DNA of 34,848 nucleotides from Rheinheimera nanhaiensis E407-8 (GCF_000296695.1 NZ_BAFK01000030.1:1-34848); one strand, 5' to 3'; positions 1-8,219 are shown, counted from the first letter of the stretch. Made by a program: numbers and translations. The notes: generated from the letters alone by a model not told the origin.

Positions 1-1
1 G

Positions 2-2356
2 GAAGTGGCCGAGGTGTTGCTAACGGCTGAAAACGAAGAGAGCGAGTTTAGGGGCGATGGCAAAAACCTGCTGGGGATCGGTATTATCAAGCAGTCAAAA
101 GCCAACACGCTGGAAGTGGTAAAAGCCGCCCGCGCTGAAATGGAGCGGATTAAACAGAACCTGCCGGCTGGCACCACCATAGAGCCAGGCTATGACTCGT
201 CGCTGTTTATCGCCGAGTCTATCAAAGAAGTTTACAACACACTGGCCATTGCTATGGCGCTGGTAGTGGTGGTGATCTTTTTGTTTTTGGGCAATATCCG
301 CGCCACCTTTATTCCGGCCATTACTGTGCCTGTTGCCCTGGTTGCTGCCGTTACTGTGCTATTTGCGCTGGATTTCTCGGTAAACCTGCTCACTTTGCTG
401 GCCATGGTACTGGCTATCGGCCTGGTGGTAGACGACTCTATTGTTGTGCTGGAAAATATCTACCGCCGTATTGAACTGGGTGAACATCCGCTGGTGGCGT
501 CTTACCGTGGCGCACGCGAGGTCGGCTTTGCGGTAGTCGCCACTACGCTGGTACTGATTTCAGTCTTTGTGCCGCTGGTGTTTATGCAAGGCCAGCTGGG
601 TAAGCTGTTTACTGAATTTGCGCTGGCCATAGCCGCCGCTGTAGCATTTTCCAGTGTCACTGCGCTTACTCTATCCCCCATGTTATGCAGTAAATTACTT
701 ACCCACCAAAAGCGCGAAAGCAAGCTGGGTCTGTGGCTGCATGCCGCCTTTCACAAACTGGAAGCGGCTTACCGCCGCCAACTGGATGTGGTGTGTGCCA
801 CCCGCTGGCCGGTGATGATAGTCGTTGCACTGTGTTTTGTTGCCAGTTATCTGCTGGTGAAAATACTGCCCTCTGAGCTGGCGCCGACAGAAGACCGTGG
901 TACCTTCTTTGTTATGATGAGCCCGGCTGAGGGCGCCAGTTATGCCAGCAACAGCCGTAATATGCGGCTGATTGAAGATGTGTTAATGCCTTATTACCAC
1001 AATGGTGAGTTTAATCGGCTACTGGTGCGGGTGCCTGGCTGGGGTAACAGTGGCGGTATTGCTATTGTCGGCAGTGAAAACTGGCACAACGGCAAGCGCC
1101 GTACTGAAGAGCTGATGACAGAAGTGGGCCAAAAGCTTAACCAGATCCCCGATGTACGCGCCTTTACCTTTATGCGCAGCGGCCTGGGTGGCGGCGGTGG
1201 TGGCGGCCGGCCCATCCAGTTTGTGCTGCAGGGTAATACCTATGAAGAGCTGGCACGCTGGCGCGATATCGTGATCAGTAAAGCCTCAGAGAACCCGAAT
1301 ATTCTGATGCTGGATCACGATTACAAAGAAACCGTGCCCCAGGTGCTGGTAGACATTAACACCGAGCGGGCCGGCGATCTGGGCATTTCAGTCGGCGCTA
1401 TTGGCCGTGCACTGGAGGCCATGCTGGGGGGCCGGCGCGTGACGACTTTCCTCGACCGTGGCAAAGAGTACGACGTGATTATTGAAGGTTTAGATGATGA
1501 TTTCCGCGCTCCTGGCAAGATTACCAATGTGTATATCCGCTCTGAGACCTCGGGCGATTTGATCCCGCTGGATAACCTGGTTACCCTGCGAGAGGAGGCG
1601 ACCTCGTCAAGCTTAAACCGCTACAACCGTATGCGCGCTATTACACTGACTGCCAGCATGGCACCGGGGTACAGCCTGGGCGAAGCGCTGGAGTATCTGG
1701 AAAACATCGTGCAAACCGAAATACAGGACACGGTGGGTATCGATTATAAAGGCCAGTCGCTGCTGTTTCAGGAGAGCGGTAGCTCCACTCTGATGGTATT
1801 TATTCTGGCGCTGGTGATCACCTATCTGGTGCTGGCAGCCCAGTTTGAAAGCTTTGTTCACCCGCTGGTGATCCTGATCACCGTACCGCTGGGTCTGGTT
1901 GGTGCCCTATCCGGCTTGCACTTTACCGGTATGACACTGAATATCTATAGCCAGATAGGCCTGGTGATGCTGATTGGTCTGGTGGCAAAAAACGGTATTC
2001 TGATTGTTGAATTCGCCAACCAGCTGCGTGATGCCGGTGTCGAATTTGCCGCCGCAGTAAAACAGGCCGCCACCCAGCGCCTGCGCCCTATTGTGATGAC
2101 CGCTTTTACTACTGCCATGAGCAGTATACCGCTGATTATTGCCTCAGGCCCGGGCTCTGAAAGCCGGATGGTAATAGGTATGGTGATTTTCTCCGGTGTG
2201 GCGCTGGCTACCCTGATGACAATCTACGTAGTACCAGTCACCTATATGGTGATAGCACGTAACACTGGCTCACCAAAACGGCTGGAGCAAAAACTGCATC
2301 AGTTAGAGCGTGAAGCGCCGGATGAACATGCTGCTGACGAGGTACACCCCAGCTAA
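2..2356 (+). CDS. RND efflux transporter permease subunit (HAE1 type), 5'-truncated
   Basis: This is the inner-membrane pump of a proton-driven tripartite efflux system exporting drugs or other hydrophobic compounds. The reading frame is open to the window edge, and about 784 residues remain of a family length near 1,030-1,050, so roughly the first quarter is missing. Visible landmarks are the paired acidic residues of the proton relay (VVDDS, fragment residues about 141-145), a second membrane block with the conserved lysine in GLVAKNG (near residue 660), and clusters of hydrophobic helices around two large periplasmic loops. A run of seven glycines lies in the first loop. The tail is charged and cytoplasmic. 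The adaptor gene is probably upstream, outside the window. The substrate cannot be told from sequence. A strong hairpin follows the stop. Confidence 0.93.
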   Translation, partial: EVAEVLLTAENEESEFRGDGKNLLGIGIIKQSKANTLEVVKAARAEMERIKQNLPAGTTIEPGYDSSLFIAESIKEVYNTLAIAMALVVVVIFLFLGNIRATFIPAITVPVALVAAVTVLFALDFSVNLLTLLAMVLAIGLVVDDSIVVLENIYRRIELGEHPLVASYRGAREVGFAVVATTLVLISVFVPLVFMQGQLGKLFTEFALAIAAAVAFSSVTALTLSPMLCSKLLTHQKRESKLGLWLHAAFHKLEAAYRRQLDVVCATRWPVMIVVALCFVASYLLVKILPSELAPTEDRGTFFVMMSPAEGASYASNSRNMRLIEDVLMPYYHNGEFNRLLVRVPGWGNSGGIAIVGSENWHNGKRRTEELMTEVGQKLNQIPDVRAFTFMRSGLGGGGGGGRPIQFVLQGNTYEELARWRDIVISKASENPNILMLDHDYKETVPQVLVDINTERAGDLGISVGAIGRALEAMLGGRRVTTFLDRGKEYDVIIEGLDDDFRAPGKITNVYIRSETSGDLIPLDNLVTLREEATSSSLNRYNRMRAITLTASMAPGYSLGEALEYLENIVQTEIQDTVGIDYKGQSLLFQESGSSTLMVFILALVITYLVLAAQFESFVHPLVILITVPLGLVGALSGLHFTGMTLNIYSQIGLVMLIGLVAKNGILIVEFANQLRDAGVEFAAAVKQAATQRLRPIVMTAFTTAMSSIPLIIASGPGSESRMVIGMVIFSGVALATLMTIYVVPVTYMVIARNTGSPKRLEQKLHQLEREAPDEHAADEVHPS

Positions 2357-2384
2357 CATAAGCAGAGTAAAATAAGCTGGCTAA

Positions 2385-2417
2385 AATGATAAAGGCGCTG
2401 AAGGCGCCTTTATCATT
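2385..2417. terminator. Bidirectional hairpin between convergent genes
   Basis: A perfect 14-bp stem (AATGATAAAGGCGC pairing with 2404-2417) has a 5-nt loop and is flanked by A/T-rich DNA. It lies between the RND gene (plus) and the SDR gene (minus), so it can end both transcripts. The U-tract is short and interrupted on either side. Confidence 0.8.
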
Positions 2418-2438
2418 ATTATCACCAGCGGATCTATG

Positions 2439-3146
2439 CTAAAACGGCAACACAGTACCATCCCAGTTAAGCAAGGCCCCCGTTTGTAACGGCTGTAACG
2501 CAGCGGCCACAGCAGCCAGCCGCTGTGCGGTTTGAGTGGTGCTTTGCAGCTGCCCCGCTGGCAGGTTAGCCTGAAACGGCGCTGACAACGGCGTATCAGT
2601 GGTGCCGGGGTGCAGACTTACCAGTGTTGCTGTTTTATTTAACCGGCTCACTTCAATACTGCAGTTTTTCACCAGCATATTCAGTGCGGCTTTACTGACG
2701 CGATAGCTGTACCAGCCACCGAGCGCATTATCGGTAATACTGCCCACTTTGGCACTGAGCACCAGCAGTTTAACCGCTGGGCGTTTACACAGGTAAGCAA
2801 AGAGTAACTTTAGGTATAACGCCGGCACCGCGACATTAGCCTGCAAACGCTGCATCAGCACGGTGCAGTCAAGCTGGCGGATGGTTTTTTCCGGCATAGC
2901 GCTATCATCATGCAGCACGCCGTTACAAATAAAAATAGTGTCCGGCTGCTGCGCTAAGGCTTGCTTAACGGCATGCTCTGAATCAGCTTCGTTATTTAAG
3001 CTGTCCTGATACCAATGATATGGCAGCTGTGCCGGCTTAGCCTGACGGCTGATTACCGTCACGCTGGCATCCTCAGCAGCATAATGCTGCGCCAGCGCCA
3101 GACCAATGCCACTGCTGCCACCGATGATCAATACCGATGCGCTCAC
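2439..3146 (-). CDS. SDR-family NAD(P)-dependent oxidoreductase (CsgA/C-factor-like)
   Basis: A classical short-chain dehydrogenase of 235 residues. The N-terminal Rossmann motif is GGSSGIGLA (residues about 8-16), CNG follows the fourth strand, an LSAKVGS segment carries the catalytic serine, and the active-site pair is in YRVSK. The start is GTG and overlaps the TGA of the preceding flavoprotein gene by 4 bp (GTGA), indicating translational coupling. The substrate is unknown. Resemblance to the C-factor-like branch rests on the short length and the motif spacing. Pairing with a renalase-like FAD protein suggests a shared redox or stress role, which is inference. Confidence 0.88.
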   Translation of the reverse strand: MSASVLIIGGSSGIGLALAQHYAAEDASVTVISRQAKPAQLPYHWYQDSLNNEADSEHAVKQALAQQPDTIFICNGVLHDDSAMPEKTIRQLDCTVLMQRLQANVAVPALYLKLLFAYLCKRPAVKLLVLSAKVGSITDNALGGWYSYRVSKAALNMLVKNCSIEVSRLNKTATLVSLHPGTTDTPLSAPFQANLPAGQLQSTTQTAQRLAAVAAALQPLQTGALLNWDGTVLPF

Positions 3147-4126
3147 AGGGCCAGCTCCTCTGCCAGTTGTTTACCGCTTAGCCAGGCATTCTCAACCCGG
3201 CCACCGTTTAACCAGTCGCCACACAAGCCGAGTTTAACATCATGCAACCTTAGGGCCCCCAGCAGCGGATAATCGGCTACCTGCTGTGCATAGCGCCAGC
3301 GATGGCTTAGCGTGGCAACAGCCTTAACCCTGGTGTTAAACACACGCTGCAGCGCCGCCAGCGCATGCTGCGCTACCTCGTCGGCACTGAGTTCAAGGTG
3401 CTCAGCCGACCACGCCGGGGTAAAGTGTACCAGCCAGTGCTGCGGGCCGGCACGGCCGGTTTTACTGCCCTGACGCGCCAACCAGCTGATTTGCGCATCC
3501 TGTTTAACAAAAATGCCGTCAAACTGCACCGGCAGGCTGTCAGATTCAGCCAGTTCAATATTAACGGCCCAGCAGGGTAATAATGCTATCTGGGCGAACA
3601 GGCTTTTTAACTGCCATTGCGACTCTATAACCTGTTGCAACAGCCTTGCTGCCTGCTGCTGTGGCACGGCCAGCACCAGCTGCTGAAACTGCCCCAGCAA
3701 ATCAGCGCCGGCATACAGCTGCCAGCAGCCTTGCTCAAAATGAACAGCACTTACCTCTGCATGTTGCACGCTGATATCGGCCAGTAACTGCTGCACCGGC
3801 TTTTGCATGGAAGGTATACCAATATAGCGCTCAGTCGCATCGGGTGACGCACCCAGCATACCCTGTTCAATTAAGCCCAAAGCGCCGTGCCAGCGCTCAA
3901 TCACCTGCTGGGCTAACCAGCGTTGGCATTGTGAGCTAAACGCCGGCGTGCGGGCAGTAAAATACTGAGCCCCCAGATCCAGGTAACCGGCGCTGGTGCG
4001 CTTGCTGCTCATACGCCCGCCAACAGCACGGCCTTTGTCAAATACTACAACATGCTGCCCCTGTTGTTGCAAACGCTGGGCACAGGCAGCGCCGGCTATG
4101 CCGGCACCAATAATGGCTATCGTCAA
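3143..4126 (-). CDS. FAD/NAD(P)-binding oxidoreductase, renalase-like
   Basis: A 327-residue flavoprotein with an N-terminal dinucleotide-binding fold (IIGAGIAGAACA, residues 4-15), the follow-on FDKGRAVGGRMSS segment typical of FAD-dependent amine-oxidase/renalase-like proteins, and a C-terminal FAD motif GLCGDWLNGGRVENAW. The start is TTG (4124-4126), preceded by AGGAAAG at suitable spacing; the nearby upstream ATG is out of frame. It is the first gene of a two-gene unit with the SDR gene and diverges from msrA. Related flavoproteins and SDRs are often found beside photolyase genes in marine gammaproteobacteria, so a photo-oxidative stress role is plausible but not shown here. Its substrate is unknown. 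Confidence 0.85.
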   Translation of the reverse strand: MTIAIIGAGIAGAACAQRLQQQGQHVVVFDKGRAVGGRMSSKRTSAGYLDLGAQYFTARTPAFSSQCQRWLAQQVIERWHGALGLIEQGMLGASPDATERYIGIPSMQKPVQQLLADISVQHAEVSAVHFEQGCWQLYAGADLLGQFQQLVLAVPQQQAARLLQQVIESQWQLKSLFAQIALLPCWAVNIELAESDSLPVQFDGIFVKQDAQISWLARQGSKTGRAGPQHWLVHFTPAWSAEHLELSADEVAQHALAALQRVFNTRVKAVATLSHRWRYAQQVADYPLLGALRLHDVKLGLCGDWLNGGRVENAWLSGKQLAEELAL

Positions 4127-4175
4127 AATACTTTCCTGTCATTTTTTTACTACGCAGCTTGTACGCCAGCCACAA

Positions 4176-4202
4176 CTTATACGATCATTGATAAAACGAT
4201 CG
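4176..4202 (-). promoter_or_regulatory. Possible ECF-like promoter for the flavoprotein-SDR pair
   Basis: On the minus strand CGATCG (4197-4202) precedes CGTATAAG (4176-4183) with 13 bp between them. CGATC occurs at both 4182-4186 and 4197-4201, as a repeat in the other register. The -10-like box resembles those used by ECF sigma factors of the ChrR-controlled type, but the -35 match to TGATC is partial. It lies about 50 bp upstream of the TTG start, in the divergent region with msrA. Confidence 0.3.
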
Positions 4203-4253
4203 GTTCAGCATCTGCTTGCGTAATAGCCTGAACCCCTTAACCGAGGAACACAG

Positions 4254-4790
4254 ATGACAATACACACCGCCACCTTTGGCGCAGGTTGCTTTTGGTGCCT
4301 TGAAGCAGCGATGAACCACCTTAACGGCGTAAGCCAGGCGCTAAGTGGTTATATGGGTGGCAACGCCCAAGACGCTAACTATCGCCGGGTCTGCGATGGC
4401 GATACCGGCCACGCCGAAGTGGTGCAGGTGCAGTTTGATGATAATCACATCAGCTTTGAGCAGCTGTGTCTGGTGTTTTTCAGCCTGCACGACCCAACGC
4501 AGCTGAACCGGCAGGGTAATGATGTCGGCAGCCAGTATCGCTCGGTGATTTTTTATCACGATGCTATGCAGCAGCAGGTGGCGCAGCAGCTGATGGCTAA
4601 ACTTAGCGCTGAGCAGATATTTGATGCTGACATTGTTACCGAGCTTAGCCCGGCCACCACCTTTTTTGTGGCCGAGCAGTATCATCAGGGCTATTTCCTA
4701 CACCACCCGCAGCAAGGTTATTGTCAGGTGATTATTGCGCCCAAGCTGGCCAAATTCAGGCAGCAATACCAAAACTGGTTAAAACCATGA
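4254..4790 (+). CDS. msrA: Peptide-methionine (S)-S-oxide reductase
   Basis: Repairs oxidised methionine (S-sulfoxide) in proteins and free amino acid, regenerated by thioredoxin. The 178-residue length is standard for the single-domain form. The catalytic motif GCFWCLEA lies at residues 10-17, followed by GYMGG and GDTGHAEVVQV, with a resolving cysteine near the C-terminus (GYCQVIIAPK). The start ATG has a GAGG Shine-Dalgarno 7 bp upstream. The stop overlaps the next start (ATGA), so the solute-binding-like gene is translationally coupled. It diverges from the flavoprotein-SDR pair. Confidence 0.96.
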   Translation: MTIHTATFGAGCFWCLEAAMNHLNGVSQALSGYMGGNAQDANYRRVCDGDTGHAEVVQVQFDDNHISFEQLCLVFFSLHDPTQLNRQGNDVGSQYRSVIFYHDAMQQQVAQQLMAKLSAEQIFDADIVTELSPATTFFVAEQYHQGYFLHHPQQGYCQVIIAPKLAKFRQQYQNWLKP

Positions 4791-5578
4791 GAGCCTTATC
4801 CGCACTGTATTTGCTATTGGTCATAAATAGTGGCGCAAGTGAAGCGCAAGCGCTGACGTTGCAGTTTTGCTATGAAGATAAGCAATTACTGCCTTATTAC
4901 GCCGGCCAGGGCGAACAGATTGCCAGCCCGCCAGGGGTAACCATAGAGCATATTCAGGCTGCTGTTGGCGACATCAGCAGCTTAACATTACAGCTGCAGC
5001 GTAAACCCTGGCTGCGCTGCCTACAGCTACTACAACAAAATAAAATTGATGCTCTGGTATCTACTTATACCCCGGCCCGGGCAGGTTTTGCTGTGTATCC
5101 GATGACAGACGACAACCAGCCCGATACCGAGCTGGCACTAAGCCGCCATGCCACCTGCTTAGTGCAACGCCCGGGAGACGCTGTAATGCAACGCCTGACC
5201 CAAGGCGTTACTGTTGCCAGGCCACTGGGATATGCCACACCGGACTACCCTGCCGGTGTTACCGTAGTTGAAGTGCAATCACAGCAACAGGCATTTGCCC
5301 TGGTGAAACAGGGCAGAGTTGATGCCACCACCAGCCTGTGCGAGGTAGATAAGCTCCCACTGCCATCGGCTTTCAGTGCACAGCTGCAGGTGGTGCAACC
5401 GCCGCTGTATCATACCACTGGCTATCTGGTGTTTAGCACCGCCTTTTATCAACAGCATGCCGTGGTTGCCCGGCAGTTATGGCAGGCACTGAAACAACAC
5501 CGCAAGCCAGAGCGTTATTTTCAGTACCTGCAAACCGCAGAACCGACGGTACAAGCGCCGTCTTCTAAGCAGCCCTAA
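4787..5578 (+). CDS. Periplasmic solute-binding-like protein (SBP family 3)
   Basis: The product is 263 residues from the ATG that overlaps the msrA stop. This start gives a normal signal peptide (basic MRALSAL, a hydrophobic LYLLLV core, then an Ala-X-Ala-like cleavage site ending EAQA near residue 22), whereas a longer frame starting at 4721 would bury it. The mature part resembles family-3 substrate-binding proteins used by amino-acid ABC importers, or their stand-alone relatives: an N-terminal lobe, a GVTIEHIQA segment and a central RPLGYATPDYPAG segment. No permease or ATPase gene is adjacent, so it may be a stand-alone sensor or a binding protein served in trans. The ligand is unknown. 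Its TAA directly abuts the stop of btuB on the other strand. Confidence 0.75.
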   Translation: MRALSALYLLLVINSGASEAQALTLQFCYEDKQLLPYYAGQGEQIASPPGVTIEHIQAAVGDISSLTLQLQRKPWLRCLQLLQQNKIDALVSTYTPARAGFAVYPMTDDNQPDTELALSRHATCLVQRPGDAVMQRLTQGVTVARPLGYATPDYPAGVTVVEVQSQQQAFALVKQGRVDATTSLCEVDKLPLPSAFSAQLQVVQPPLYHTTGYLVFSTAFYQQHAVVARQLWQALKQHRKPERYFQYLQTAEPTVQAPSSKQP

Positions 5579-7339
5579 TCAGCGCGGGCTGTAACTGAGA
5601 CTTATCGCAAAATTAATGCCGGCCGTAGTGTAACCGGCACTGGTTTGGTAGTCTTTATCCAGCAGATTATCCAGCTTTGCCCTGACACTCAGTTGGTCAT
5701 TCAGTTGATAACTGCCGCCCAGCCCCCACAAGGTGAAACCGCCCAGGTTGGCTACCGGCGCAAAGGCGCCCTGATAGGTACTGCTTTGATAGTCGGCACT
5801 GACAAACACTGACAAGTTATCGCGCTGATAACTGCCACGCCAATTAATGCTGTGCTCTGGCCGGCGCTCCAGCTGTAAACCAGTGCTGTGGTTTTCACTG
5901 TCCAGCCAGGTGTAGTTAAAATCGCTGCCGAGCTGCTGCCAGCGCTGCTTTATACTCAGCTCCAGCCCTTTGATGCTGGCCAGCAACACGTTTTCGGCCT
6001 GCTCTACCCCCTGAATAAGGTTGGTAATGTCGCGATCAAACCAGGCAACTTGCATATGAAGATGGTCGCCCTGATACACCAGTGCCAGCTCATCAGATAT
6101 CGACTCCTGCGGTTTCAAATCCGGATTGGCAAAGCCGGGAAAGTACAGTTCATTAAAGCTTGGCGCTTTAAAAGCGGCGCCACGGCTTAATCTGGCCTGC
6201 CAGTGTTCGCTTAGCTGGTATGCCGCCGCCAACTGCCAGGTATTGTTTGCACCATACTGGTTAATAAGATCACGGCGCACTGTCCCTTCCAACTGCCAGG
6301 CGGCCTGCTGATACTGCAGGGCGGTAAACGCCGCGCGGTTAATGCGGCTGGTTTGCTCAAAGTCAGGTGCGGCTTTACTCACCTGCTCCTGATACCAGTT
6401 TACTCCGCCTAACCAGCTTAATGTCTCCGTCAGATCAGTAGCTGCCTGATAACTAAACTCGTCACGCACGGTGTTAAACGGGCTGCGCGACTCTGGGCCA
6501 AAGGTCACTTCGCGGTCCAGATTACGGCTTAAGCGGGTCTGATGCTGCCAGCCGCCAAGCTGTTGTTGCCAGCCGATAAAATAGGCGCGACTTAAGGTGT
6601 CGGCCTCATCTTCACTGCTCCAGGCGTTATCAAACTGATAAGTGCCCGAGTTAACATCGGCCTGGGCGCTGAACAGACCAAGCGTGGTGTCGTAATCGGC
6701 GGCTAATTTGACAAATTGCTGCCGATAACCGTCATTATCGCTGTCCAGATCGTCACGCACATTAAAGCCATCGGCGCGGCTGATGCCGGCTGTTGCGTGC
6801 AGCTGCAAAGACCCGCTCTGATGACTAAGGCTCAGGTCAGTGCCGGCCTGGCCGTAACTGCCCACATTGGCGTTTAGCTCTACCGCTTGGGCACGGCGGG
6901 TACTGATAGCAATAACGCCAGCGAGTGCATCTGAGCCATACCAGGCCGCGCGCGGCCCGCGTATTACCTCTATGCGCTCAATCAGCTCCAGTGGCAACAT
7001 AGCCAGTGATTTATAGCCCAGGGTAGCAGAGCCGGTGCGGACACCATCTACCAGCACCAGCGTATGGCCGGTATTGCCGCCGCGGATATAGACCCCACTA
7101 CTTTGGCCGCGCCCACCATCGCGCGACAAATTTATACCAGGCAGCTGCGCTAATAAGGCCGGCAAGTCGGTGGCCTGGCGGGCGACAATCTCATCACGCT
7201 CCAGCACAGTGACACTGGCCAGCACATCTTGCGCTGGTGTGGCAGTGCGGTTGGCGTAAATACTAATATGTTCGATATTGTCAGCCTTAGCCGAACAACA
7301 GGATGCGACCAGCACGGCCGCCAAAGCAGGTTTAAACAT
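5579..7339 (-). CDS. btuB: TonB-dependent vitamin B12 outer-membrane receptor (BtuB-like)
   Basis: A TonB-gated outer-membrane receptor of 586 residues for cobalamin or related corrinoids. Signal peptide MFKPALAAVLVASCCSAKA is followed by a TonB-box-like start and a plug domain with LPGINLSRDGG, VYIRGG, TLVLVDGVR and EVIRGPRAAWYGSDA, matching the BtuB type. The rest alternates as expected for a 22-strand barrel. The start is the ATG at 7337-7339, with GGAG 7 bp upstream. An in-frame ATG at 7369 lies inside a leader hairpin, has no ribosome site and would spoil the signal peptide. Substrate assignment rests on the cobalamin riboswitch in its leader as well as on the plug motifs. The last residue is Arg rather than the usual terminal aromatic. 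The SBP gene ends at the adjacent base. Confidence 0.9.
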   Translation of the reverse strand: MFKPALAAVLVASCCSAKADNIEHISIYANRTATPAQDVLASVTVLERDEIVARQATDLPALLAQLPGINLSRDGGRGQSSGVYIRGGNTGHTLVLVDGVRTGSATLGYKSLAMLPLELIERIEVIRGPRAAWYGSDALAGVIAISTRRAQAVELNANVGSYGQAGTDLSLSHQSGSLQLHATAGISRADGFNVRDDLDSDNDGYRQQFVKLAADYDTTLGLFSAQADVNSGTYQFDNAWSSEDEADTLSRAYFIGWQQQLGGWQHQTRLSRNLDREVTFGPESRSPFNTVRDEFSYQAATDLTETLSWLGGVNWYQEQVSKAAPDFEQTSRINRAAFTALQYQQAAWQLEGTVRRDLINQYGANNTWQLAAAYQLSEHWQARLSRGAAFKAPSFNELYFPGFANPDLKPQESISDELALVYQGDHLHMQVAWFDRDITNLIQGVEQAENVLLASIKGLELSIKQRWQQLGSDFNYTWLDSENHSTGLQLERRPEHSINWRGSYQRDNLSVFVSADYQSSTYQGAFAPVANLGGFTLWGLGGSYQLNDQLSVRAKLDNLLDKDYQTSAGYTTAGINFAISLSYSPR

Positions 7340-7352
7340 GTCAGCTCCAACA

Positions 7353-7369
7353 ATGTGCCCACCGCACAT
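7353..7369 (-). other. Leader hairpin just upstream of the btuB ribosome site
   Basis: On the minus strand ATGTGC and GCACAT form a 6-bp stem with loop GGTGG, placed between the riboswitch core and the GGAG Shine-Dalgarno. It is the likeliest expression-platform element. The loop can pair with CCAC in the loop of the CTGCA/TGCAG hairpin near the 5' end of the aptamer, which is a speculative loop-loop contact. Confidence 0.4.
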
Positions 7370-7384
7370 CGGATAAGTTAAGGA

Positions 7385-7550
7385 ATTTTTCTGGCCGGTC
7401 TCCGGGCTGACAACCTGCTTGCGCCTGCACCCGCCTTCCCATCTTGTGACAGTGGCTTTGGGTTCAGATCAGTTGTTTACCGTTGCGGGGGCAGCTCTGG
7501 TTTTACACCAGATTCCCGTTTACCTGCAGTGGTTTGCAGCACCAAAAAAA
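7385..7550 (-). ncRNA. Cobalamin (B12) riboswitch in the btuB leader
   Basis: Read on the minus strand, the class hallmarks occur in order: GGGAATCTGGTGT and AAACCAGAGCTG (P4), the nearly invariant CCCCGCAACGGTAA core, GCCACTG followed by GATGGGAAGG, and the 3' B12 box AGCCCGGAGACCGGCC. P1 can form between TTTTTTTGG (7542-7550) and CCAGAAAAA (7385-7393), nine pairs with one G-U. The aptamer lies about 45 bp upstream of the btuB start. With no terminator between core and gene, control is most likely at translation: B12 bound, btuB off. This is known behaviour of the class. Confidence 0.95.
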
Positions 7551-7571
7551 GCGGCTTCCTGTCGAAGCCGC
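7544..7571 (-). terminator. Intrinsic terminator after yajQ, abutting the riboswitch
   Basis: Minus-strand GCGGCTTC and GAAGCCGC form a perfect 8-bp stem with a 5-nt loop, followed directly by seven T (7544-7550). It sits about 70 bp after the yajQ stop. The T-tract is also the 5' strand of riboswitch P1. Confidence 0.88.
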
Positions 7572-7575
7572 GTGC

Positions 7576-7603
7576 AGTTTACGCCATCAAGATTAAATGT
7601 CAA
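7576..7603 (-). promoter_or_regulatory. Sigma70-type promoter for the btuB riboswitch transcript
   Basis: Minus-strand TTGACA (7598-7603) is a perfect -35. A 16-bp spacer leads to TAAACT (7576-7581), four of six matches to the -10 consensus. The predicted start near 7569 falls in the 5' arm of the yajQ terminator hairpin, so the btuB RNA would begin with that hairpin. Confidence 0.6.
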
Positions 7604-7643
7604 CAGACATCTGGATGGCCGAACAACTGAATAGCTAAAAAGT

Positions 7644-8126
7644 TTAGTCGCGGAAGTTTTTAAACTGAAACGGCTGGCCCAGATCGCTGGTACGCACTAA
7701 TTGCATAACAGCCTGCAAATCATCACGCTTTTTGCCCGTTACCCTAAGCTCTTCCCCCTGAATCGCCACCTGCACCTTAATATTGCTGTCCTTTACCAGC
7801 TTCACGATTTTTTTCGCCATCTCTTTGTCAATACCCTGCTTAATGCTGACATGGCGGGTGATAAATTTGCCGTGGCGCTCTTCTTTCTCAATCTTAAAAC
7901 TGCTGACATCCAGTTGCAGCTTGCTGGCTTTAGTAGCGAAAATATCAAACAACTGCATCACTTGCTGATCCGCTTCAGCGGTCAGCTCAATTTGCTCTTT
8001 GTTCAGCTCAATTTTGGCGTTAACGCCACGAAAATCAAAGCGGGTCTCCAGCTCCCGTTTAGCGTTCTCTACGGCGTTCTTCGCCTGATTCATATCAATT
8101 TCTGAAACAATATCGAATGAAGGCAT
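7644..8126 (-). CDS. yajQ: YajQ family nucleotide-binding protein (UPF0234/DUF520)
   Basis: A 160-residue cytosolic protein with the family start [11 protein letters not shown] and conserved RFDFRGV, along with [15 protein letters not shown] in the second half. The fold is two interlocked ferredoxin-like domains that bind nucleic acids. Some homologues bind cyclic di-GMP (known for a Xanthomonas member), which would be relevant to the diguanylate cyclase at 16-19 kb but is not shown here. The ATG at 8124-8126 is preceded by AGGAG 7 bp upstream; a longer frame to 8189 adds a non-conserved extension and lacks a ribosome site. It diverges from the VanZ-like gene and ends at an intrinsic terminator. 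Confidence 0.93.
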   Translation of the reverse strand: MPSFDIVSEIDMNQAKNAVENAKRELETRFDFRGVNAKIELNKEQIELTAEADQQVMQLFDIFATKASKLQLDVSSFKIEKEERHGKFITRHVSIKQGIDKEMAKKIVKLVKDSNIKVQVAIQGEELRVTGKKRDDLQAVMQLVRTSDLGQPFQFKNFRD

Positions 8127-8219
8127 GACAAGTCTCCTGTGCTTAAGCCATTCTGTCTGCTGGTGATTATAACCAGAAAGCTGGTACAATCCGAGCGACT
8201 TCTGTTTCGGGGGAATGCT

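Noticed and set aside
1186..1206. Run of seven glycines in the RND protein
   Set aside because: Glycine-rich loops occur at this place in related HAE1-type pumps, so it is not a sign of a novel domain.
4721..4786. GTG start extending the solute-binding-like gene into msrA
   Set aside because: It would add 22 residues before a good signal peptide and lacks a ribosome site.
7340..7369. Earlier in-frame ATG for btuB
   Set aside because: It lies in a hairpin with no Shine-Dalgarno and disrupts the signal peptide.
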